Source of the DNA: Chelatococcus composti
Lineage (GTDB): Bacteria > Pseudomonadota > Alphaproteobacteria > Rhizobiales > Beijerinckiaceae
Direction: 5' to 3'
Length of the DNA: 64,000 bases
Assembly (NCBI RefSeq): GCF_014201415.1
Contig: NZ_JACHEH010000003.1
Location: 62,001 to 126,000, forward strand
Both the position numbers and the translations under genes were made by a program. Shown here piece by piece: positions 54,306 to 63,345 of the stretch (its first letter is position 1; the number at the start of each line of letters is the position of its first letter). The notes beneath the pieces were generated by a model that saw only the letters and a program-made list of their open reading frames with translations, ran no database searches and was not told the origin of the DNA.

Positions 54306-56099
54306 TTACAGCAACAGGATGCCGCGGGTCTCATAGACCGAGCGGCCGGCATTGACGTCGCGGGCCAGCGCCCGCCCGAGCGCGTTGCAGATGGCGACAA
54401 TGCCGTCGATGCGCTCTCTGGAGCGTTCCTTGTCCGGCTTGATGTTGCCGGCCGGATCATGGCGCACGGCAACATTGGAGGCGTTCCATCGCAGCACGGG
54501 ATGGCCGCCATGCCAGAGCGAGCGTGACACCGAAAGCCGCTCCAGCTCCGCCGTGGGTGCCGCCATGGACAAAAACCCTTGTCCGAACTGCACCAGGTTC
54601 AAGCCTTCATCCTGCAGATGCTGGACGATCTCGCCGGCAAAGGTGCGATCATAGGACAGCTCCCGCAGATCATGGCGTGAGGACAGCTCCAGTATCTCGG
54701 CCTCGATGAAGGCAAAGTCGGTGGCATTGCCGGGTGTCGCGGTCAAAAATCCCTGATCGCGCCAGACGTCATAGGGCACGCGGTCGCGCCGCACACGGCG
54801 GACTATGTCGTCCTCGGGAATCCAGAAGCGGCAGGTGACGATCCATTTGTCGGCAAGCTTTCCAAGCGCCTCATCCAGTGTCGGCGGGAAGACCAGCACG
54901 AAGGCCGACAGATCGTTGACGCGGGCAAGATCGAGCCCGCCATAGCATTCACGCCCCAGCAGCTTGCCTTCCAGTTCCTCCAGCTCGTGTTTGACGATGC
55001 GCCAGTCGGTGGCAGCTGGCAGTCCGCCTTCCTCCCACACGCTCATGTCGAGCCAGCGGGTGACCTGCTCGGTCCATTCGTTCAGGCGCAGCCGGCGGAT
55101 CGCATTCTGCTGCGCCGGCATTTCCCTGGCCTCGTCGATCTGCCGCTTCAGGTCATCCAGCTTCACCGTCACGCCAAGGCTCGGATTGGCCTTCACCCAG
55201 ACCTTTTCGTCGGTCCAGTCGTCGCCCTCATCGATGGTGGCGATATAGGCAAACCAGCTGTCCGACGATTCCGTCGGCACCGTGCCTTCCAGCGCCTTCA
55301 CCGAGAACTCGTGATGCTGGCGGCAGACCGAATGGCGATCATAGCCGGCCGTCGTGATCTCGAAGATCAGCGGCTGGCGCCGCGCACCGGTGGCGGTGTT
55401 CAGCTTCTGGATGATCTCCGGTCCCGGATGTTCGTGCACTTCATCGACGGCCGCAAAATGGATGTTCAGCCCGTCCATCTTGCTGGCGTCCGCCGACAGC
55501 GGCCTGAACCAGGACGAGGTCGGCAGCACGGCCAGATTGTTCACCGTGCGTGTGATCCTCGATTGCAGCGCCGAACTCGCTGCCACCATGCGCTCGGCCT
55601 CGCCAAAGACGATCCTGGCCTGATCGCGCGTCGTTGCCGCCGAATAGACATGCGCACCCGGTTCACCATCGGCGATCAGGGCATAAAGCGCCGTGCCGGC
55701 CAGAAGCACCGACTTGCCGTTCTTCCTTGCTACTTCGACATAGGCGGTGCGAAACCGGCGCAAACCGTCCTTGCGCTTCCAGCCATAAAGCGAGCCGACG
55801 ACGAACTGCTGCCAGCCCTGAAGCACGAAGGGCTCGCCCGCCCATTCGCCGGTCGAGTGGCGCAGATGGCCGAAGAAGTCGATCGCATGACGTGCCGCAG
55901 CGCCATCCCAGACCAGGCCGCGTTTTACCCCCACCTTCAGGTCCGCGAGGTGCCGCTCGCAGGCCAGACGCACGAGCCGGCCGGCGACGATCCGGCCGCC
56001 AACCACCGCACGGGCATAGGCTGTAACCGGACAGGGTGGTGCTTTCCTGCCGCTCCCGTCCAGTGGGCGCGAAGCACGGGAACTAGGCTTTGCGGCCAC
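54306..56099 (-). CDS. phage terminase large subunit (HK97-type)
   Basis: 597-residue packaging motor. The ATPase has Walker A ARKNGKS (124-130) and Walker B FAAVDEVHEH (Asp219-Glu220). The nuclease part includes GGLDLARVNDLSAFVLVF with a catalytic Asp, and the end RIDGIVAICNALGRALA. Its start overlaps the small subunit gene by 17 bases. It cuts and pumps DNA into the procapsid. Confidence 0.95.
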   Translation of the reverse strand: MAAKPSSRASRPLDGSGRKAPPCPVTAYARAVVGGRIVAGRLVRLACERHLADLKVGVKRGLVWDGAAARHAIDFFGHLRHSTGEWAGEPFVLQGWQQFVVGSLYGWKRKDGLRRFRTAYVEVARKNGKSVLLAGTALYALIADGEPGAHVYSAATTRDQARIVFGEAERMVAASSALQSRITRTVNNLAVLPTSSWFRPLSADASKMDGLNIHFAAVDEVHEHPGPEIIQKLNTATGARRQPLIFEITTAGYDRHSVCRQHHEFSVKALEGTVPTESSDSWFAYIATIDEGDDWTDEKVWVKANPSLGVTVKLDDLKRQIDEAREMPAQQNAIRRLRLNEWTEQVTRWLDMSVWEEGGLPAATDWRIVKHELEELEGKLLGRECYGGLDLARVNDLSAFVLVFPPTLDEALGKLADKWIVTCRFWIPEDDIVRRVRRDRVPYDVWRDQGFLTATPGNATDFAFIEAEILELSSRHDLRELSYDRTFAGEIVQHLQDEGLNLVQFGQGFLSMAAPTAELERLSVSRSLWHGGHPVLRWNASNVAVRHDPAGNIKPDKERSRERIDGIVAICNALGRALARDVNAGRSVYETRGILLL

Positions 56100-56553
56100 G
56101 GTTCAGGAACTCCTCGAACGGATCGCTCGTCTCGGCGGGTTCCGCCATACGGATGCGCGAGCGGCTGGACGGCGTCAGTCCGAATTCGCTCTCGATCTGC
56201 GCCATCTGCGCCAGGCACTTGTTGGCCACAGCCAGGAACGGGTTCTGGATGATGTTGTCATTCGACGTTTTCACCACAGGGCCACGGCGCTTCACTTCCT
56301 GCTCCGCCTCCAGCCAGCGCCGCCAGATCACGACGTAGCGGGCGAGTGCGTGCGTATCCAATTCGGTCATGACGCCGTGGCCGGCCAGCAGCTCGGCCAT
56401 CTCGGTGAACTTCGCCTTCGCAGCATCGTCGAGATGGTCAGGCGGTTCGGGCGTCGCCACCACCGGCTTCGGCTCGGCCTTGTTCAGGCGATGCGGACGG
56501 GCCGTGCCCTTCACCAGCTTCAGATGCGTCGGCAGCGGCTTGCGTCCCGCCAT
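56083..56553 (-). CDS. phage terminase small subunit, P27 family
   Basis: 156-residue protein with the family start AGRKPLPTHLKLVKGTARPHR, followed by PDHLDDAAKAKFTEMAELLAGHGVMTELDTHALARYVVIWRRWLEAEQ. It recognises the packaging site. The Met at 56553 has GGAGAAG upstream and is preferred to the one six codons earlier. It precedes and overlaps the large subunit gene. Confidence 0.93.
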   Translation of the reverse strand: MAGRKPLPTHLKLVKGTARPHRLNKAEPKPVVATPEPPDHLDDAAKAKFTEMAELLAGHGVMTELDTHALARYVVIWRRWLEAEQEVKRRGPVVKTSNDNIIQNPFLAVANKCLAQMAQIESEFGLTPSSRSRIRMAEPAETSDPFEEFLNRGRKA

Positions 56554-56571
56554 GGTGGCTTCTCCATACAT

Positions 56572-56802
56572 TTATCCTGTGCCGTCACTACGAATGCGCA
56601 CCGCTTCGAACACCCGCCGCAATGTAAAACTGCGCGCGATCGACACCACGGTGAAGATCGCGCCCATGGCCATGTTGTCGGCCAGCGTGGTGGACAACCC
56701 GAACAGCGGGAACACCAGCATCTGCGTGATCACCGCTACGCCGTAACCGACGGCGACGTTGGCCAGCGACTCCACCAGAGACATGGTGCGGGATTGCTTC
56801 AT
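56572..56802 (-). CDS. DUF7220-like small phage membrane protein
   Basis: 76-residue protein with two hydrophobic segments, ESLANVAVGYGVAVITQMLVFPLF and LADNMAMGAIFTVVSIARSF, joined by a short turn. The TLRRVFEAVR end is typical of the small two-helix proteins found next to methyltransferase or terminase genes in rhizobial prophages. Its start overlaps the methyltransferase stop. Role unknown. Confidence 0.7.
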   Translation of the reverse strand: MKQSRTMSLVESLANVAVGYGVAVITQMLVFPLFGLSTTLADNMAMGAIFTVVSIARSFTLRRVFEAVRIRSDGTG

Positions 56803-58190
56803 GCCGCTGCCGCATCCCCGGTCGCGGTCCCGGCATCAGGCACTCGATCGGCCGCGATCTCATCAAAACGGCGGCCGTCGCCATCGAGCCTGGCCGCCTT
56901 GCCGGTGAATGCCTGCCAGCGCTTGACGACCACATCGCAGAAGGCCTCCGACAGTTCGAGGCCATAGACGCGGCGGCCGGTCTTCTCGCCGGCGATCAGC
57001 TGTGAGCCCGAACCGGAGAACGGCTCGTAGCAGATGTCGCCCGGTCTTGTGTGCAGCTGCATCGGCAGCGTGAACACGCGCACCGGCTTCGAAGTCGGAT
57101 GCTCGCGGGTTTCGATCTCCGAGGATGGGATGTTCCACACCGTGGTCGGCCAGCTCTCGAACCCCTCGCGGTTGATGCGGGGCTTCTTGCCGCGACGCCA
57201 TCCGAACAGGCACGGCTCATGCGCCCACAGCATCACCGAGCGCGTCAGCACCGGGCGCGATTTGGCCCAGATGATCTGCTGGTGATGCAGCACATCGAAC
57301 TGATCCCAGACCGTTTCCAGCATGCGCTGGCGGCGCGAGGCGTGCCAGCAATACCATGCCACATCCTCGGCAATGGCATGCTCGATCGCCACCTTGCAGA
57401 AGGCCTCGTAGAACTGCGGTCCTTGGGCAGAATCATCCCAGTGCGGCTGCTCGATATAATCGTCGCCCCAGTCCTTGTTGGCGATTTTCTTCGCCCGCGC
57501 CGAGGCGGTTTTCTTTGTCGGATGGTTGGTTCCGTCATAATCGACCAGGTAGGGCGGACCGGTGGCAAACAGCGCCGCCCGTTCGCCGTTCATCAGGCGA
57601 CCAACATCTTCCGGCGAGGTGCTATCACCGCACAGCAGCCGGTGATCACCCAGCAGCCACAGATCGCCGCGCCGTGTGACAGGCGTTGCCGGCACCTGCG
57701 GAATGGCGTCGTCCTCGGTCAGCCCATCCTGTTCGTCATGGCTGCCGTAAAGCAGGTTCTGCAACTCGTCGTCGCCGAAGCCGGTGAGGCCAAGGTCAAA
57801 GCCGGCCTCCTGCAGGTCGGAGAGCTCGAGCGCCAGCAGCTCCTCGTCCCAGCCGGCATTCATGGCAATGCGGTTGTCGGCGAGCACCAGCGCCCGGCGC
57901 TGCGTCTCCGACAGTCCCGCCAGCACGATCGTCGGCACCGTCTCCATACCGAGCTTGCGCGCCGCCAGCACGCGGCCATGACCGGCAATCAGCGTGCCAT
58001 CCTCGGCAATCAGCACCGGGTTGGTGAAGCCGAAGGCGCGGATCGACCCGGCGATCTCGGCCACCTGCGCATCCGAATGCGTGCGGGCATTGCGCGCATA
58101 GGGCACCAGGCTGTCGAGCGGCCGGTATTCGACCGAAAGCTGGCGTGCGTGGTCGTCGGCGCCGATGTGCGCGGTTTCAGCGACTGCCAT
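56799..58190 (-). CDS. ParB-N / DNA methyltransferase fusion with altered catalytic motif
   Basis: 463 residues. The N-terminal ParB/Srx-like domain (about 20-115) has SIRAFGFTNPVLIAEDGTLIAGHGRVLAARKLG. The methyltransferase follows, with motif IV at 210-214 reading T-G-P-P-Y where active enzymes have D/N/S-P-P-Y, and the S-adenosylmethionine motif EPFSGSGSQLIAGEKTGRRVYGLEL near 415. The GGT codon for Gly211 (57558-57560) is one base from GAT (Asp). Phage relatives methylate adenine or cytosine N-groups. If the change is real the enzyme is probably inactive as a methylase. Confidence 0.88.
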   Translation of the reverse strand: MAVAETAHIGADDHARQLSVEYRPLDSLVPYARNARTHSDAQVAEIAGSIRAFGFTNPVLIAEDGTLIAGHGRVLAARKLGMETVPTIVLAGLSETQRRALVLADNRIAMNAGWDEELLALELSDLQEAGFDLGLTGFGDDELQNLLYGSHDEQDGLTEDDAIPQVPATPVTRRGDLWLLGDHRLLCGDSTSPEDVGRLMNGERAALFATGPPYLVDYDGTNHPTKKTASARAKKIANKDWGDDYIEQPHWDDSAQGPQFYEAFCKVAIEHAIAEDVAWYCWHASRRQRMLETVWDQFDVLHHQQIIWAKSRPVLTRSVMLWAHEPCLFGWRRGKKPRINREGFESWPTTVWNIPSSEIETREHPTSKPVRVFTLPMQLHTRPGDICYEPFSGSGSQLIAGEKTGRRVYGLELSEAFCDVVVKRWQAFTGKAARLDGDGRRFDEIAADRVPDAGTATGDAAAA

Positions 58191-58327
58191 TGTCTGTATC
58201 CAATGAAATCAACATCCTGGTTGCGCACCCCCCCATTGCCATTTTGGCCGCGGATGCGCTGTTGGTGGCGCGCGGTCCTGGGAGCGAACTCTCCAGAGAT
58301 TTGACCTCCCCGGGGGAGGGCTTGGGC

Positions 58328-58672
58328 TCACGAGCGGCGGCACACATTGCCGAAGCCACCGTCGCTGCCGGCCGTCTTCCGGCCGTGGCACGATGCGCAC
58401 AGCGCCTGCCAGCGGCTGCGGTCCCAGAACACCGTCTCATCACCGCCATGCGGATCGATATGGTCGACGACGCTGGCCGGTCGGATCAGATCATGGCGCG
58501 CGCATTCCACGCACAGCGGATGATCGTGCAGGAAGGATGCGCGTTCCGTTCGCCAGCGCTTCGAGCGGTAGAGCGCACGTGCCACCGGATTGCGCCTGCT
58601 TGCGTAATCACGATCGCGCTCGCGCTTCTCGCGCCGGCCAACCGGGCGATGGATCGGAGGGCGGACGGGCAT
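58328..58672 (-). CDS. HNH endonuclease
   Basis: 114-residue nuclease with the zinc and catalytic pattern CVECARHDLIRPASVVDHIDPHGGDETVFWD and LCASCHGRKTAGSDGG. Preceding SRRNPVARALYRSKRWRTERASFL is typical of phage HNH proteins that assist terminase cutting. The start at 58672 is chosen for family length; the open frame continues upstream. In HK97-type phages an HNH gene close to terminase is usual; here the methyltransferase and DUF7220 genes lie between. Confidence 0.9.
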   Translation of the reverse strand: MPVRPPIHRPVGRREKRERDRDYASRRNPVARALYRSKRWRTERASFLHDHPLCVECARHDLIRPASVVDHIDPHGGDETVFWDRSRWQALCASCHGRKTAGSDGGFGNVCRRS

Positions 58673-58840
58673 GATGCTGGTCTCGATGATGGTGACGATG
58701 GCAATAGCGACGACACCGGAAACGACAACGCCCGCGAGGGGGGGGCGATCCGTCGCGGGCGCGCCTCTCCCGAGCATAGCCAGAAACATATCTGATTTGC
58801 CCCCATCTGTTGCATGGAAAAGTGTTGCAACACATTGGAG

Positions 58841-59221
58841 TCACTGCGCATTGAGCCGCGCCGCAATCTTGGTGAGGGCGAGCTGCCAGCGTCGCCACGC
58901 CGTAGTGCGATCGCAGCCATGCTCATGGCTGATCACCTTCCAAGGCACGCGGGCCGCACGCGACCAGACCAGCTTGCGCTCCGCCTCCTCGATCCAGAGC
59001 ACCCAGTCGAACGTCTGCTCGAGCCGCGTGATGGCGGCGGCCGACGGCCGGATATGCATCGGCTCGGGTTCCATGAAGGCAATCTCGCGACTCGTCCGCA
59101 CGATCTCCGGCCAGGTGTTGAAATAGCCCTGCACCTTCACCGGCGGCAGCTTGCGCAGGGTGCGAAATGCCTCCTCGAAATGATCGGCGACGCAGTCGGC
59201 GGTCCAGATGCGGTCAGCCAT
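58841..59221 (-). CDS. DUF6362-like phage protein with helix-turn-helix
   Basis: 126 residues, basic and helical. TADCVADHFEEAFRTLRKLP is the conserved start. The C-terminal part VPWKVISHEHGCDRTTAWRRWQLALTKIAARL reads as a helix-turn-helix (about 93-122), so DNA binding is likely. Position upstream of HNH and terminase genes suggests control of late transcription or packaging, an inference only. Confidence 0.72.
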   Translation of the reverse strand: MADRIWTADCVADHFEEAFRTLRKLPPVKVQGYFNTWPEIVRTSREIAFMEPEPMHIRPSAAAITRLEQTFDWVLWIEEAERKLVWSRAARVPWKVISHEHGCDRTTAWRRWQLALTKIAARLNAQ

Positions 59222-59414
59222 GGCGTGCCTCCACTTCCGTGGGGCGCGGGCCGTAGAGCTTCTCGCACAACTGCCGGACCAGTTCGCGCTCGGGCCATGT
59301 CAGGCGGTCATCATCGGCAGAGACCGCGAGGACACCCTGTTCCTGCCAGCCCTCGCGCTTGACCTGCTCGGGATCCCGGCGTTCGCCGCCGTAGCCTTTA
59401 GGATGCCACCTCAT
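59214..59414 (-). CDS. hypothetical phage protein
   Basis: 66-residue, charged protein. It begins MRWHPKGYGGERRDPEQVKREGW and has LTWPERELVRQLCEKLYGPR, a helix that may bind DNA or protein. It overlaps both neighbours (8 and 4 bases) and so is translationally linked. I do not recognise a function. Confidence 0.65.
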   Translation of the reverse strand: MRWHPKGYGGERRDPEQVKREGWQEQGVLAVSADDDRLTWPERELVRQLCEKLYGPRPTEVEARHG

Positions 59415-60034
59415 GCGACACCCCCGTTCGTCTCGATCGCCCAGAGGAGGATGGCGATGGCGTCGGCTTCATTGTCGTCCGCGGGCGAGAAGCCGCGGGC
59501 GCGAACGGCGGCCATGACGGCAGCCTTGTCGGCGTTGCCCTTGGCGGCGACGTGCCGCTTGATCGTGCCGATCGGGACGCCCTCGTAGGGCACACCCCGC
59601 AGTTCAGCCCATGCGGTCAGCGTGGCCATGAGCCCGCCGTAGATGTGGCTCGCGTCGGTGCCGGCGTGGCGGCGGACCTCCTCGAACCAGATCGCCGAGA
59701 TCGGCCCCGAGATCCGGTCGATCTCGGTCAGCCAGTTGGTGAAGCGCAAATACCGCATGCCGCCACCATCAAATCGCCGGGGTTTGAAGCAGACGGTGCC
59801 GCTGGTGATCAGACCGTCATGGCCGCGCAGTGCCCAGCCGGTCGTGGTTCCGAGATCGAGCGCAAGCACCGTGTCGGGGAGTACGTCTCCGTTCGTGGCC
59901 CGCGCTTCGGTGGCGGTTGTGGCGGATGTGGCGGGTTGTTCGGTTAACATCTCACGGGCGCGCGTGTGCGCACGCGTGACGGTTATATGGTCATAACCCG
60001 CCACATCCGCCATTTCCCTTGTTTTACTGGTCAT
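59411..60034 (-). CDS. RuvC-like phage resolvase / nuclease
   Basis: 207-residue protein with the RNase H fold motifs: Asp60 in VLALDLGTTTGWAL, Glu118/119 in IWFEEVRRHAG and Asp191 in DNEADAIAILLWAI. The fragment TIKRHVAAKGNADKAAVMAAV precedes the last acid, as in RuvC-like phage enzymes. It probably resolves branched DNA before packaging. The N-terminal about 48 residues are not conserved, so a later start is possible. It overlaps the primase gene by 11 bases. Confidence 0.88.
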   Translation of the reverse strand: MTSKTREMADVAGYDHITVTRAHTRAREMLTEQPATSATTATEARATNGDVLPDTVLALDLGTTTGWALRGHDGLITSGTVCFKPRRFDGGGMRYLRFTNWLTEIDRISGPISAIWFEEVRRHAGTDASHIYGGLMATLTAWAELRGVPYEGVPIGTIKRHVAAKGNADKAAVMAAVRARGFSPADDNEADAIAILLWAIETNGGVA

Positions 60035-62396
60035 TGTAGTCCCCCTCGAAAAGGTCGGTCTTGTTGTCCCTCACGGCGATCCCGCGAAACCCGCGCACCG
60101 TGCTGGTCTTGAATTTTTCGAAGCCGCGGGCGCTCAGGGTCTCCGAGAAGCGCTTCATCGAGCCGGCGTATTCTCCGTTCGCCTCCGCCCAGCTCTTCCA
60201 GCTGTTGAAAAGCTCGGTCGATCCGGACTCGAACGATGAGCTGCCGACATCGCAGCACTCCTCCAGCCACCGCCCGAGCGCGTCTTCTGCCTCGAAGTAA
60301 TCCTCGGTCGCCGCCATCACGGCCTCGGGCGGGCGCAGTCCGGTCTCCTGCCACTCCAGGCAGCCCCGGAGCGCCCAAGCGAGGATGCCGTCACGCTCGG
60401 CCAGAAGCCTGTCGGACAGGCGGCGGTCGCGTTTGGCCGGCGGGATGGTGACCGTGAAGGGCACCATGTGCAGCCGTCGCTTCATTGCCTCGTCCACGTT
60501 GCGAATGGACGGCTTGTGGTTGCCGACGATCAGAAGCTTGAACTGCGGGATGAACTCGAAGAAGTCCTGCCGTATGAAGCGGGCGGTGATCTTGTCGCCG
60601 CCGGTGAGGGCCTTCAGCTTGCTTTCGGCCCAGCGACTTCCCTGTTCGGTCTCGATGGAGGTCACGATCCGCGCGCCGCGCAAGCCCGCCATGTCGGTCG
60701 GATGGCGGTCGCCATGGGTGGCCATGAACATGTCCATGGCCGCGACAGTCGCGTAATCGCCCATGATCGCGGTCAGCGTGTTGGCAAAGACCGATTTGCC
60801 GTTGGCGCCGGTGCCGTAGAGGAAGAACAGCGCGTGTTCGGTGGTCACACCGGTCAGGCAGTAACCGGCCATTCGGCGCAGATAGGCCTGCAGCTCGACA
60901 TCGCCGCCCGTGACCGTGTCAAGGAACGCCTCCCATGTCGGACAGGCGCCCTTCGAGGCCGCGCCCGCGACCTTGGTCATGAAGAGCTGCGGATCGTGGG
61001 CGGACTGCGCGCCTGTGCGAAGGTCGATCACGCCATCGCCGGTGTTCAGAAGCCAGGGGTCGCGGTCCCAGATCTCGGTCGTGCTGGCATGCCTGCGATC
61101 GCTGCGGGCGAGCCGCTCGACAGCGGCCACAGTTGCGGCCGTGGACAGCTTGGTGCGAACACGCGCAGACGGTGCGCGGACCGCCGCCTCGCGGCAGACC
61201 TGGCGCGCGAGATCGAAGGCCTGCAGCGTGTCCTCGCGCCGCCAGACCACCCCGGTCCAGGTGAGCCACTGTCCCCATCCGGCCACGTAGCGCCAGCGAT
61301 CCGCGTGCCTTTCTGCAAAGCGCGCCGCCAGCGCGTCCTCGCTGAAACGCACGGGTGTCGGGCCGTTATTGTCTCCGCCACCGCCATCGGCGCCCTCGGA
61401 AAGTTCGTCGTCGAAGGCCCCATTGCGCTCGAGATCGCGCTGCCAGAGACGCTCGGCTTCCTTTTTCAGCCTGTCCTCTGGCCAGGGCGGATCGATGCGG
61501 GCGAGGTTGTAGCTCTTGATCTCGTCCCAGGCCTCGCCCGGCGTGACGTGCCCTTCGCGGCAGCGTCGGATCCAGTAGCCGATGACGCGCGAAAGCGCAT
61601 CGAAGCGGGTCGTGCCGTCGACGCCGCCTTCGCGAACCGGACGCCCGAACAGTTCCGGGACCGAGTCGCCTCCGCGACCGGCGCCGTTGAAATCGAGCGC
61701 GTCATCCGAGAGCCCCTCCATCGGCGGCATCGCCAGGATTGCCTCGGTGAGTTCGCCAAGGTCGTGATCGATCTCGGCGTGATCGACGATCTCGACGAGC
61801 CGTCGGCTGCCGCCTTTCGCGTGGATGCTGCCCGCGACGCGGATCGGCTGATGGGCGGATTTGAAGGCCGGATCGCCGCCGACCTTCGCGGCAATCGTCT
61901 GGCGCAGCCGGCACACGCGGGCGACGTCTTCGCCTTCCGCCGGCTCGGTCAGGCGCCAGTAGAGGTGCAGCTTGCGCTGACCCTCCGCCGTCACACCGCC
62001 CGAGGCCACGACCAGAGTGGGTCGCCCAACATGGCGTTCGAGATGGGCGCGTTTCGCCGCGATGTCGCCATGGTCGAGATCGACCAGCAAGACCTGCGTC
62101 TGCAGGATGTGCTCGGCGCGGGCATCGCCAGGATTCTCGACCGTGCCTGGCACGACGAAAAGCGCCATGTCCGCGTTCGCCGCCCAGCTCGCCTGGCGCG
62201 CAAGCATCTCGGCGAGCCTGTCGTCGGCGGGCAGAAACGGCGTGTGCGGAGGCGCGTCCGTCGCCCCCTTCTCGGCCAGCGCCCGCACCGGCACCAGATG
62301 CTCGCAATAGCCGAACACCACGCTTGCGTAGGTCGCGATCATGTCGCGATCCGGAGCGAGCGTCGTGTCGGGGCTGCACATTGGCGCGTCCGTCAT
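60024..62396 (-). CDS. phage primase-helicase (D5/SF3 type)
   Basis: 790-residue replication protein. The N-terminal half has a prim-pol/RepB-like region with VLLVDLDHGDI and WRLTEPAEGEDVARVC, and a primase C-terminal segment EGHVTPGEAWDEIKSYN. A D5-N domain follows. The C-terminal SF3 helicase has Walker A YGTGANGKSVFANTL (about 495-509), Walker B region GARIVTSIETEQG, and LLIVGNHKPSIRNVDEAMKRRLHMVPF with the arginine finger. The start at 62396 overlaps the nuclease stop (ATGA). It primes and unwinds element DNA. Confidence 0.93.
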   Translation of the reverse strand: MTDAPMCSPDTTLAPDRDMIATYASVVFGYCEHLVPVRALAEKGATDAPPHTPFLPADDRLAEMLARQASWAANADMALFVVPGTVENPGDARAEHILQTQVLLVDLDHGDIAAKRAHLERHVGRPTLVVASGGVTAEGQRKLHLYWRLTEPAEGEDVARVCRLRQTIAAKVGGDPAFKSAHQPIRVAGSIHAKGGSRRLVEIVDHAEIDHDLGELTEAILAMPPMEGLSDDALDFNGAGRGGDSVPELFGRPVREGGVDGTTRFDALSRVIGYWIRRCREGHVTPGEAWDEIKSYNLARIDPPWPEDRLKKEAERLWQRDLERNGAFDDELSEGADGGGGDNNGPTPVRFSEDALAARFAERHADRWRYVAGWGQWLTWTGVVWRREDTLQAFDLARQVCREAAVRAPSARVRTKLSTAATVAAVERLARSDRRHASTTEIWDRDPWLLNTGDGVIDLRTGAQSAHDPQLFMTKVAGAASKGACPTWEAFLDTVTGGDVELQAYLRRMAGYCLTGVTTEHALFFLYGTGANGKSVFANTLTAIMGDYATVAAMDMFMATHGDRHPTDMAGLRGARIVTSIETEQGSRWAESKLKALTGGDKITARFIRQDFFEFIPQFKLLIVGNHKPSIRNVDEAMKRRLHMVPFTVTIPPAKRDRRLSDRLLAERDGILAWALRGCLEWQETGLRPPEAVMAATEDYFEAEDALGRWLEECCDVGSSSFESGSTELFNSWKSWAEANGEYAGSMKRFSETLSARGFEKFKTSTVRGFRGIAVRDNKTDLFEGDYNDQ

Positions 62397-63139
62397 GCCC
62401 AGCACCTCTCCTTCCAGGCACAGAAGCGGCATTCGAAATGCTCGGGATCCTCCGTGTGCCGGGGCAAGAGTTCGCCCGCGTCGCAGGCGCGCAGGATCCG
62501 CACCGCCTTGTCGCTGGCGGACTGCGCGCGTTCGGCATCGAACGGGACCAGCTCGTGCCAGATCTCGCAGCTGTCCTTGTTGATCGCGGTGAAGAGCGCC
62601 GGCGCATCGGTGAGCCCGAGATAGGCCTGATAGAGCGCGATCTGCGCCGCATAGATCGGCTTGGCCTTGACCACGCCGCGCCTGGCGATGTCGCGCCAGT
62701 TCTTCGCATTGGCCGACTTGCACTCCCAGAGCGCCGGAACCGCCATGCCGTCTGGCGCGGCCACGATGACGCCATCCGCATGCCCCTGCAGGCGACCGCC
62801 AGCGGCGGAAAACCCGAACTGTTCGCCATGGCGGTTGCGCGTTCTGAGATCGAAGCCGGCCTTGCGCAGCCAGCCGATCGCGAGCTCCTCGAGCACATGA
62901 CCAAGCGCGAAGATGCGCAAGGAGCGCCCGGTAAATTCCGCGCCGTCGTCCTTCGGCACCTTGAGATATTCGTATTGCAGCCGTCGCTGGCAGGCATCGC
63001 CCAGCCGGCTGCCCCCGAGATAGTCGCGCGCAGGTCGCTCGGCGTTCTCGGCTGTCAGGGCGGTATCGATGAGAGCGTTCACCACGTCCGCGAAACCGGG
63101 TTTCTTCTCCCGATGGTTGAAGTCCAGAAGCGCCGCCAT
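62393..63139 (-). CDS. PD-(D/E)XK nuclease with Cas4/AddB-like cysteine set
   Basis: 248-residue nuclease. Active-site residues are Asp122 (GHADGVI), Glu139 and Lys141 (WECKSAN) with the helper Gln in YAAQIALYQAYLG. Four cysteines, Cys50 and C-terminal Cys237, 240 and 246 in ECRFCAWKERC, have the one-plus-three layout of the iron-sulfur staple in Cas4 and AddB. It likely processes DNA ends for recombination or replication of the phage. It overlaps both neighbouring genes. Confidence 0.88.
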   Translation of the reverse strand: MAALLDFNHREKKPGFADVVNALIDTALTAENAERPARDYLGGSRLGDACQRRLQYEYLKVPKDDGAEFTGRSLRIFALGHVLEELAIGWLRKAGFDLRTRNRHGEQFGFSAAGGRLQGHADGVIVAAPDGMAVPALWECKSANAKNWRDIARRGVVKAKPIYAAQIALYQAYLGLTDAPALFTAINKDSCEIWHELVPFDAERAQSASDKAVRILRACDAGELLPRHTEDPEHFECRFCAWKERCWA

Positions 63140-63345
63140 CAGAAGGGAATCTCCGTGTCGGACTTCGGTGCCGAGGTGGCCATGGCCTCCTGAAATCCGT
63201 CGATGGCGGCTTCGGCGAGCGCCCGGGCCTGCTCGGCCGAGAGTTCGTTGAAACGGGTCGCCCAGCCGATCTCGGCCATCAGCTCGCCCATGAATTTCAT
63301 GGCGGCGTGAAGCGCTTGCCGCTCGCGCGCGTCCGGATCGATCAT
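63139..63345 (-). CDS. DUF6511-like small phage protein
   Basis: 68-residue helical protein starting MIDPDARERQALHAAMKFMGELMAEIGWATRF, with LSAEQARALAEAAIDGFQEAM. This form recurs next to phage Cas4-like nucleases in Rhizobiales. Its stop overlaps the nuclease start by one base. Role unknown. Confidence 0.75.
   Translation of the reverse strand: MIDPDARERQALHAAMKFMGELMAEIGWATRFNELSAEQARALAEAAIDGFQEAMATSAPKSDTEIPF

Noticed and set aside
54286-56099. Gene transfer agent instead of a phage element
   Set aside because: The head genes resemble those of GTAs, but the linked primase-helicase, resolvase and Cas4-like nuclease and the absence of tail genes argue for a replicating phage-derived element.
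58673-58789. Hydrophobic N-terminal extension of the HNH nuclease
   Set aside because: A membrane segment before an HNH domain is not expected; the family start lies at 58672.
60468-62624. A 718-codon plus-strand open frame opposite the primase-helicase gene
   Set aside because: Shadow of the helicase frame; composition is typical antisense and no motif is seen.
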